A stretch of 64,000 bases of DNA from Pseudorhodoferax sp. Leaf265 (GTDB taxonomy: Bacteria > Pseudomonadota > Gammaproteobacteria > Burkholderiales > Burkholderiaceae_C), in the NCBI RefSeq assembly GCF_001422365.1, contig NZ_LMMT01000039.1, positions 469,920 through 533,919 on the forward strand. Direction: 5' to 3'. The notes beneath the pieces were generated by a model, which did no database searches, had not been told where the DNA came from, and saw only the letters and a list, made by a program, of their open reading frames with translations. Below, piece by piece: positions 57,821 through 64,000 of the stretch. Positions within the stretch are counted from its first letter, which is position 1. Every line of letters begins with the position of its first letter. Made by a program: the position numbers and the translations under genes.

Positions 57821-58774
57821 ATGCTGCGCTTTCTTGCCCAGCGGCTCGCGGCCGTCGTGCCGGTGCTGCTGGTGGTGGCGGTCATCGTGTTCCTGATCCT
57901 GCGGCTCACGCCGGGCGACCCGGCCGCCGTGATCGCCGGCAACAACGCCACCAACGAGGACATCGACCGCATCCGCGCGCAGCTCGGCCTGTCCAGGCCG
58001 CTGCTGGCGCAGTTCTGGATCTGGTTCTCCGGTGTGCTGCAGGGCGACCTGGGCTACTCGTTCTACCTGAACAAGCCGGTCACCGAACTGATCGCCCAAC
58101 GCATCGAGCCCACGCTCTCGCTGGCGGCCGGCACTTTGCTGCTGTCGGTGCTGCTGGCCGTGCCGCTGGGCACGCTGGCGGCCTGGCGCATGGGCGGCTG
58201 GCTGGACCGCATGCTGTCGGGCTTCTCGGTCGCGGGCTTCTCGATCCCCGTGTTCGTCGTCGGCTACGTGCTGATCTACGTGTTCGCGATCGAGCTGCAA
58301 TGGTTGCCCGTGCAGGGCTACCGCCGGCTGTTCGGCCCCTCGTCACAAGGTGTCGGGCCCTGGGCCTACCAGCTCGTGCTGCCATGGGTCACGCTGTCCA
58401 CCATCTATGTCGCGCTGATCGCGCGCATCACGCGGGCCAGCGTGTCCGAGGCGCTGACGGAGGACTACATCCGCACCGCGCGCGCCAAGGGCCTGCGCGA
58501 GAGCGCCGTGCTGATGCGCCATGCGCTGGCCAACGCGGCCGTGCCCATCGCCACCGTGATCGGCATCGGCGTGGCGCTGCTCATCGGCGGCGTGGTCGTG
58601 ACCGAGACGGTCTATGCGATCCCGGGCCTGGGCTCGCTGACGGTGGACGCGGTGCTGAACCGCGACTTCCCGGTGATCCAGGGCGTGGTGCTGTTCTTCA
58701 GCGTGCTGTACGTGTTGGTCAACCTGCTGGTCGACCTCAGCTATCTCGCGCTCGACCCCAGGATCCGCTACTGA
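57821..58774 (+). CDS. Peptide ABC transporter permease (DppB-type)
   Basis: 317 residues with six membrane helices. FLAQRLAAVVPVLLVVAVIVF and LRLTPGDPAAVIAG are the DppB N-terminal hallmarks, and DYIRTARAKGLRESAVLMRH is the ATPase-contact loop. It begins 12 bases after the binding-protein gene; its stop shares one base with the next start (TGATG). Confidence 0.94.
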   Translation: MLRFLAQRLAAVVPVLLVVAVIVFLILRLTPGDPAAVIAGNNATNEDIDRIRAQLGLSRPLLAQFWIWFSGVLQGDLGYSFYLNKPVTELIAQRIEPTLSLAAGTLLLSVLLAVPLGTLAAWRMGGWLDRMLSGFSVAGFSIPVFVVGYVLIYVFAIELQWLPVQGYRRLFGPSSQGVGPWAYQLVLPWVTLSTIYVALIARITRASVSEALTEDYIRTARAKGLRESAVLMRHALANAAVPIATVIGIGVALLIGGVVVTETVYAIPGLGSLTVDAVLNRDFPVIQGVVLFFSVLYVLVNLLVDLSYLALDPRIRY

Positions 58775-59637
58775 TGTTTGCACGACTCTGGCGCAACAGC
58801 GCATTCCGTTTCGGCATCCTCGTGCTGCTGGCCCTGCTGGCCGTGGCCATCGCGGCGCCGCTGCTGGGCACGGTCGACCCGGCGGCCATGGACTCGGCCC
58901 ACATCAACACCTTGCGCGGCACGCGCGGCGAGTTCGCGCTGCTGGACGGCAGCACGGTGGCGCACACCTTCTGGATGGGCGCCGACAACTTCGGCCGCGA
59001 CATCTACAGCCGCGTGCTCTACGGCACGCGCACCTCGCTGCTGGTGGCAGCCTTCACGGCGCTGGTGGCAGTCGGCCTGGGCGCGCTGCTGGGCATGCTG
59101 GCCGGCTACTTCCGTGCGGTGGACATGCTGCTCATGCGCGTGATGGACGGGATGATGGCGATCCCGGCCATCCTGCTGGCCATCGCGCTGGTGGCCGCGC
59201 TCGGCGCGCAGCTGTGGACGGTGGTGATCGCCATCGCCATCCCCGAGGTGCCGCGCGTCACGCGGCTCGTGCGCGCACTGGTGCTCACACTGCGCGAGGA
59301 GCCCTTCGTCGAGGCGGCGCGCGCGCTGGCCACGCCCACGCCCACCATCCTGGCGCGGCACATCCTGCCCAACGCGCTGGCGCCGCTGATCGTGCAGGGC
59401 ACCTTCATCGCAGCCTCGGCTGTGCTGACCGAAGCTATCCTCTCCTTCCTGGGCCTGGGCCTGCCGGCCGACATCCCGACCTGGGGCAACATCATGGCCG
59501 AGGGCCGCGTGCAGTTCACCCAATACCCCGGCAACGTGCTGTTTCCCGCGCTGTTCCTGGTGCCCACCGTGCTGGCCATCAACCTGCTCGGCGACGGCTT
59601 GCGCGACGTGCTCGATCCCAAGTTCGCCAAGCGATGA
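58774..59637 (+). CDS. Peptide ABC transporter permease (DppC-type)
   Basis: 287 residues with six membrane helices. HTFWMGADNFGRDIYSRVLYG is the DppC signature, seen here as WMGADNFGRDIYSRVLYG, and EEPFVEAARALATPTPTILA is its ATPase-contact loop. It pairs with the DppB-type subunit. The stop overlaps the ATPase start by 4 bases. Confidence 0.94.
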   Translation: MFARLWRNSAFRFGILVLLALLAVAIAAPLLGTVDPAAMDSAHINTLRGTRGEFALLDGSTVAHTFWMGADNFGRDIYSRVLYGTRTSLLVAAFTALVAVGLGALLGMLAGYFRAVDMLLMRVMDGMMAIPAILLAIALVAALGAQLWTVVIAIAIPEVPRVTRLVRALVLTLREEPFVEAARALATPTPTILARHILPNALAPLIVQGTFIAASAVLTEAILSFLGLGLPADIPTWGNIMAEGRVQFTQYPGNVLFPALFLVPTVLAINLLGDGLRDVLDPKFAKR

Positions 59638-61235
59638 ACCCCGTCCTGCAGATCGAACACCTCAGCGTGGCCCTGCCGGCCGGCGCCGACCGCCGCCACG
59701 CCATCGAGGACGTGAGCCTGTCCATCCTGCCCGGCCGCACGCTGTGCGTGGTGGGTGAGTCGGGCTCGGGCAAATCGGTCATGGCGACCACCGTGATGGG
59801 CCTGCTGCCCAAGGAGCTCCGGCCCAGCGCCGGCCAGGTCCGGCTGCAGGGCGAGTCGCTGCTCGACGCCTCGGCCCTGCGCCTGCGCCAGCTGCGCGGC
59901 AAGGCCATGGGCATGGTGTTCCAGGAGCCGATGACGGCGCTGAACCCCGTCATGCGCTGCGGCGACCAGGTCGACGAACTGCTGCGCGCGCACACCGACT
60001 GGCCCGCCGCCCAGCGCCAGCAGGAGGTGCTGCGCATTTTCGACCGCGTGCGCCTGCCGGAGCCGGCGCGCATGGTGCGCAGCTACCCGCACCAGCTGTC
60101 GGGCGGGCAGCGCCAGCGCATCGTGATCGCGATGGCCATGATCTTGAAGCCCGCGCTGCTGATCTGCGACGAGCCCACCACGGCGCTGGACGTGACCACG
60201 CAGAAGGAGATCCTGCGCCTCATCGCCGACCTGCAGGCCGCGCAAGGCCTGTCCAGTGCGGTGCTGTTCATCACGCACGACATGGGCGTGGTGGCCGAAA
60301 TCGCCGACGAGGTGCTGGTCATGCACCAGGGCCGCTGCGTCGAGTACGGCCCGGCCGACGCCGTGCTGCGCGCGCCCCAGGCCGACTACACGCGCATGCT
60401 GCTCGATGCCGTGCCCAGCATGACGCCGCCGCCCGCGCGGCCCGAGCCCACGGGCCCCGCGCTGCTGGCCGCCGACAAGCTGGACAAGACCTACCAGAGC
60501 CGCAACTGGGTGGGCCAGCGCCGCGACACCCACGCGCTGCGCGAGGCCGCGCTGGCCGTGCGCGCGGGCGAGACCGTGGGCATCGTGGGCGAATCGGGCT
60601 CGGGCAAGTCCACGCTGGCGCGCTGCATGATCCGCCTGATCGATCCCAGCGCCGGCAGCATCCGCTGGGGCGACGCCGAGGTGGCGCAGTTGCCCGAGTC
60701 ACGGCTGCGCCCGCTGCGGGGCGGCGTGCAGGTGGTGTTCCAGGACCCCAACCGCTCGCTGAACCCGCGCCGCAAGGTCGGCGACTCCATCGTCGAGGGC
60801 GCCATGAACCTGGGGCTGGCGCGCGCCGCCGCGCTGGCGCTGGCCGAAGACCTCATGGACAAGGTGCGCCTGCCGCGCGAAGGCCTGCAGCGCTACCCCA
60901 GCCAGTTCTCGGGCGGCCAGCGCCAGCGCATCGCGATCGCGCGGGCACTGGCCTGCAAGCCGGCCGTGCTGGTGGCCGACGAGGCCGTCAGCGCGCTCGA
61001 CGTGAGCGTGCAGGCGCAGATCCTCGCGCTGCTGCAGGGCATCCGCGACGAGCTCGGCCTGGGCCTGTTGTTCATCACGCACGACCTGCGCGTGGCCGCC
61101 CAGCTGTGCGACCGCGTCATCGTCATGCACCAGGGCCGCATCGTCGAGCAGGGCGCCACGGCGGCCCTGTACGCCGATCCGCGCCACGATTACACCCGCA
61201 CCCTGCTGCAGGCCGCACCCGCCGGGCTCCGGTGA
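59634..61235 (+). CDS. Peptide ABC transporter, tandem ATP-binding protein (DppD-DppF fusion)
   Basis: 533 residues containing two complete ATPase domains. Each has Walker A (GESGSGKS near 40 and again near 320), a signature (LSGGQRQRIVIAMA; FSGGQRQRIAIARA) and a Walker B (LLICDEPTTALD; VLVADEAVSALD). In the second Walker B, Ala follows Glu instead of the usual Pro, a common variation. The fusion joins what are separate DppD and DppF in E. coli, similar to GsiA. It energises the DppBC-type permease. Confidence 0.94.
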   Translation: MNPVLQIEHLSVALPAGADRRHAIEDVSLSILPGRTLCVVGESGSGKSVMATTVMGLLPKELRPSAGQVRLQGESLLDASALRLRQLRGKAMGMVFQEPMTALNPVMRCGDQVDELLRAHTDWPAAQRQQEVLRIFDRVRLPEPARMVRSYPHQLSGGQRQRIVIAMAMILKPALLICDEPTTALDVTTQKEILRLIADLQAAQGLSSAVLFITHDMGVVAEIADEVLVMHQGRCVEYGPADAVLRAPQADYTRMLLDAVPSMTPPPARPEPTGPALLAADKLDKTYQSRNWVGQRRDTHALREAALAVRAGETVGIVGESGSGKSTLARCMIRLIDPSAGSIRWGDAEVAQLPESRLRPLRGGVQVVFQDPNRSLNPRRKVGDSIVEGAMNLGLARAAALALAEDLMDKVRLPREGLQRYPSQFSGGQRQRIAIARALACKPAVLVADEAVSALDVSVQAQILALLQGIRDELGLGLLFITHDLRVAAQLCDRVIVMHQGRIVEQGATAALYADPRHDYTRTLLQAAPAGLR

Positions 61236-61269
61236 GCGCGCGGCCGGCGGTGGCAACCATCCACACCCC

Positions 61270-62757
61270 ATGAAGATCCTCGTCGCCGGCTACCAGCACG
61301 AAACCAACACCTTTGCGCCGACCCTGGCCGATTGGGCCGCCTTCAACCGCGGCGACACCTTCCCGGCCTACGTGCACGGCCAGGCCATGCTGGACCAGTT
61401 GCGCGGCGTGAACATCCCCATCGGCGGCTTCATCGACGCGGCGGCCACGCGCGGCTGGCAGCTGGTGCCGAGTTGCTGGGCCGGTGCGATCCCCTCGTCG
61501 TTCGTGACCGAGGACGCGTTCGAGCGCATCGCCGGCAGCATCGAAGCCGACGTGCGGCGCGGCGGTTTCGACGCCGTCTACCTCGACCTGCACGGCGCGG
61601 CCGTGGCCGAGCACGCGGCCGACAGCGAGGGCGAGTTGCTGGGCCGCATCCGCGCCATCGTCGGCCCCGGCCTGCCCATCGTCGCCAGCCTGGACCTGCA
61701 TGCCAACGTCACGCGGCGCATGCTGCGCGAGGCCGATGCGCTGGTGGCCTACCGCAGCTACCCGCATGTGGACATGGCGGCCACGGGCGAGCTGGCGGCG
61801 GAACTGCTGGCGCGGCGCGTGCACGCCGGCCGCCGCGAACCCGTGCAGGCCCAGCGCCTGCCCTTCCTGATCCCGCTGAACGCGCAGAGCACCTGGATGG
61901 AGCCGGCCAAGGGCCTGTACGAGGCGCTGCTGGCCATCGACCGGCGGCACGGCACGGTCAGCAGCTTCTGCATGGGCTTTCCGGCGGCCGATTTCGACGA
62001 ATGCGCGCCCATGGTCTGGAGCCATGGCGCCGCCGCCGAAGCCGCCGCGGCCGAACTGTTCGCGCTGGTGGCCCAGCCCGCCCAGTGGCAGCCCGACTAT
62101 CTGGACGCGCCCGACGCCGTGGCCCAGGCGCTGGCCCTCGCGGCCGACACCGACCGCCCGGTGGTGCTGGCCGACACGCAGGACAACCCAGGCGCGGGCG
62201 GCGACAGCAACACCACCGGACTGCTGCATGCGTTGCTGCAGCAGGGTGCCGGCCGGCGCTACCCCGGCCGCGTGGTGCTGGGCCTGCTGTTCGACGAGAC
62301 CGCCGCCGCGCGCGCCCATGCGGCAGGCCAGGGCGCCACGCTGGAGCTGGCCCTGGGCACGGCCGTGCCCACTTTCACGGGCCGGCCCAGCGACCCGCCC
62401 GTGCAGGGCCGCTACACCGTGCGCGCGCTGGCCGACGGCCGCGTCACGCTCAAGGGTCCGATGATGACCGGCGTGGCACTCACGCTGGGCCCATGCGCAC
62501 TGCTGGAGACCGATGGCGTGCTGGTCGCCGTGGTCAGCGGCAAGATGCAGCTGATGGACCGCGAACTGCTGCGCATGCTGGGCGTGCAGGCCGAGGCCAT
62601 GAAGATCATCGTGGTCAAGAGCTCCAACCACTTCCGCGCCGACTTCACGCCCATCGCCAGCCGCATCCTGGTGGCCAAGGCCGCCGGCCCGATGGCGGCC
62701 GACCCGGCCGACCTGCCCTGGAAGCAGCTGGGCGCCGGCATCCGCACGCGGCCCTGA
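61270..62757 (+). CDS. M81 family metallopeptidase (MlrC/microcystinase C-like)
   Basis: 495 residues, two-domain MlrC type. GYQHETNTFAP near the N-terminus, YLDLHGAAVAEH, SLDLHANVT and the metal-binding YPHVDMAATG line the active site in this family, and the C-terminal MlrC domain starts about residue 290 (VLADTQDNPGAGGDSNTTGL). MlrC cleaves short linear peptides in microcystin breakdown; most homologues, including this one, have no known substrate. It lies 34 bases after the transporter ATPase, so an imported peptide or amide is the probable substrate. Confidence 0.9.
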   Translation: MKILVAGYQHETNTFAPTLADWAAFNRGDTFPAYVHGQAMLDQLRGVNIPIGGFIDAAATRGWQLVPSCWAGAIPSSFVTEDAFERIAGSIEADVRRGGFDAVYLDLHGAAVAEHAADSEGELLGRIRAIVGPGLPIVASLDLHANVTRRMLREADALVAYRSYPHVDMAATGELAAELLARRVHAGRREPVQAQRLPFLIPLNAQSTWMEPAKGLYEALLAIDRRHGTVSSFCMGFPAADFDECAPMVWSHGAAAEAAAAELFALVAQPAQWQPDYLDAPDAVAQALALAADTDRPVVLADTQDNPGAGGDSNTTGLLHALLQQGAGRRYPGRVVLGLLFDETAAARAHAAGQGATLELALGTAVPTFTGRPSDPPVQGRYTVRALADGRVTLKGPMMTGVALTLGPCALLETDGVLVAVVSGKMQLMDRELLRMLGVQAEAMKIIVVKSSNHFRADFTPIASRILVAKAAGPMAADPADLPWKQLGAGIRTRP

Positions 62758-62797
62758 CGGCACGCCGTGCGGCAGCCGCTCCGCGCGCCGACGCGGG

Positions 62798-63673
62798 CTA
62801 GGGATGCTGCGGCAGCGCGCGCAGCTTGTCGGGATTGCGGATGGCGTAGACCGTGTGGATCTTCTCGCCATCGGTGACGAAGGCCTGGGCCGATTCGAGC
62901 CGGCCGTCGACATAGCGCAGCAGGCCAGGCTCGCCATTGACGGTGGCGATGCGGTAGACCACGGCGTCCGGCGCGCGCCGGAAGGTCGCGAAGAACAGGT
63001 TGGCGATGCGGAACGCGCCCTGCAGCACCTTGCCGAAGGAGGGCACCTTGCCGCCGCCGTCGCCGATCAGTTCGGCGTTCTCGGCCAGCAGCGCCTGCAA
63101 CGCATCGCGCGCGCCACTGCGCGCGGCCGTGACGAAGCGCTGCAGCACGCGCAGGTGCGCCTCGCGCGGCACGGCAAAGCGCGGCTGCTCGCGCTGCACG
63201 CGCTCGATGGCGCGGTGCACGAGCTGGCGGCAGGCCGCCTCGCTCTTGTCCAGCAGCTTGGCGATGTCGGCGTAGTCCTGGTCGAACATCTCGCGCAGCA
63301 GGTAGGCCGCGCGTTCCTCCGGCGCCAGCCGCTCCAGCACCCACATCATGGCCACCGAGAGTTCGCCGGCCTGCTCGGCCAAGGCTTCGGGCGTGCGTTC
63401 GTCGAGTTCCACCAGCGGCTCGGGCAGCCAGAAGCCCACGTAGGCCTCGCGCTCGGTCTTGGCCGCGCGCAGCCGGTCGAGCGCAAGCCGTGTGACCGTC
63501 GTCACCAGCCAGGCCTCGGCCGATTGCACGGCCGCCTGGTCGCTGCCGTGCCAGCGCAGCCAGGCGTCCTGCACCACGTCCTCGGCGTCGGCGCGCGTGC
63601 CCAGCATGCGGTAGGCGATGGAGAACAGCCTGGGGCGCGCAGCGGTGAAGGGGTCGGGAACAAGCGTCTGCAT
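62798..63673 (-). CDS. ECF41-type RNA polymerase sigma factor
   Basis: 291 residues. Sigma region 2 (about 8-75, YRMLGTRADAEDVVQDAWLRW) and region 4 (about 110-160, LAPEERAAYLLREMFDQDYADIA) are followed by a SnoaL-like C-terminal extension. The three marks of group ECF41 are present: WLPEP (82-86), DGGGK (205-209) and NPDKL (280-284). In this group the extension replaces an anti-sigma factor and controls activity. The usual partner genes (carboxymuconolactone decarboxylase, oxidoreductase, epimerase) are not seen; instead its start overlaps the stop of an HD-GYP gene by one base. Confidence 0.92.
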   Translation of the reverse strand: MQTLVPDPFTAARPRLFSIAYRMLGTRADAEDVVQDAWLRWHGSDQAAVQSAEAWLVTTVTRLALDRLRAAKTEREAYVGFWLPEPLVELDERTPEALAEQAGELSVAMMWVLERLAPEERAAYLLREMFDQDYADIAKLLDKSEAACRQLVHRAIERVQREQPRFAVPREAHLRVLQRFVTAARSGARDALQALLAENAELIGDGGGKVPSFGKVLQGAFRIANLFFATFRRAPDAVVYRIATVNGEPGLLRYVDGRLESAQAFVTDGEKIHTVYAIRNPDKLRALPQHP

Positions 63674-64000
63674 CAATCCTCGTCGCGGTGGGTTTCCGCG
63701 ATGGTACGGAAGTCTTCCGCCACGACCAGGAAGGCATCGACCACGTCCGGGTCGAAGTGCTTGCCGCGCCCTTCGTGCAGGATGCGCACCGCCTCCGCAT
63801 GCGGCAACGCGGGCTTGTAGACGCGTTTGCTGATCAGCGCGTCGTAGACATCGGCCAGCGCCATGAGCCGCGCCGACAGCGGGATCGCTTCGCCGGCCAG
63901 CGCCTGCGGGTAGCCCGAGCCGTCCCACTTCTCCTGGTGCGACAGCGCGATCTCCTTGGCCAGCGACAGGAAGTCCACCTTCATGCCAAGGCGCTGCTCG
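63673..64000 (-). CDS. HD-GYP domain protein, C-terminal part (cut by window edge)
   Basis: The last 108 residues or so of a longer protein that enters from the right edge. HQEKWDGSGYPQ holds the GYP motif, and RLMALADVYDALISKRVYK with GKHFDPDVVDAFL completes the C-terminal half of an HD-GYP phosphodiesterase domain, which degrades cyclic di-GMP in the cytoplasm. The domain ends close to the C-terminus, so any sensor or receiver domain lies upstream, outside the window. An internal ATG at 63984 is not a credible start because the domain extends past it. Confidence 0.9.
   Translation of the reverse strand, partial: EQRLGMKVDFLSLAKEIALSHQEKWDGSGYPQALAGEAIPLSARLMALADVYDALISKRVYKPALPHAEAVRILHEGRGKHFDPDVVDAFLVVAEDFRTIAETHRDED

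Overview
The window is gene-dense, strongly GC-rich chromosomal DNA with no rRNA, tRNA, IS element, prophage or CRISPR array that I can see. The gene set (class I PHA synthase with a beta-ketothiolase, a LivHMGF cluster, a peptide ABC operon ending in an M81 peptidase, a TrpS carrying an extra C-terminal domain, and a YciV/YciO-type neighbourhood) points to a beta-proteobacterium of the order Burkholderiales, most likely Comamonadaceae. This is judged from protein character only; no database search was made.

Layout. 0-2 kb: two c-type cytochromes (minus). 2.2-6.0 kb: an overlapping acyl-CoA dehydrogenase pair plus a thiolase-like protein that lacks the thiolase nucleophile (plus). 6-8 kb: a LysE exporter, a divergent Lrp/AsnC regulator and a CDP-alcohol phosphatidyltransferase. 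8.1-10.6 kb: a three-domain LigD. 10.7-15.7 kb: small membrane proteins including a 24-residue one, GlgX, a lipoprotein Cu/Zn superoxide dismutase and OsmC, which reads as a stress and reserve block. 15.7-21.7 kb (minus): trpS, an M50 protease, a YciO-type protein, an EamA transporter, a PHP phosphoesterase, rpmG, rpmB and trxB. 21.9-26.1 kb (plus): a Crp/Fnr regulator, ftsK, lolA and an NlpC/P60 lipoprotein.

26.1-42.6 kb looks accessory. It holds a polar amino-acid ABC importer with an FAD oxidase and a divergent IclR regulator, an exporter-type ABC protein, a CpxAR-like two-component pair divergent from a tripartite RND efflux operon, a hotdog thioesterase, an SDR and a Tat-exported SMP-30 lactonase. 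It separates lolA from rarA, which are close neighbours in enterobacteria.

42.7-52.8 kb: rarA, livHMGF with no binding-protein gene, a Nudix hydrolase, a fumarylacetoacetase-family hydrolase, an OmpA-type lipoprotein, an MFS transporter, a zeta-class GST (maleylacetoacetate or maleylpyruvate isomerase) and pgeF. 53-56 kb: phaC-phaA for polyhydroxybutyrate. 56.2-62.8 kb: a dipeptide/oligopeptide ABC operon ending in an MlrC-like peptidase. 62.8-64 kb: an ECF41-type sigma factor whose start overlaps the stop of an HD-GYP gene cut by the window edge.

Many genes join by 1-4 base stop/start overlaps, so most blocks are probably operons. No gap between genes exceeds about 230 bases. The notable non-coding signals are a hairpin over the ribosome binding site of the phosphatidyltransferase gene, a rpmB leader that starts with a perfect stem-loop, palindromes beside iclR, trxB and phaC, a CpxR-like box in the efflux intergenic region, and a recurring TCCTAC motif before small stress or membrane genes. 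I found no clearly new multi-gene system; the best leads are the catalytically atypical acyl-CoA dehydrogenase/thiolase-like module and the ECF41/HD-GYP coupling.
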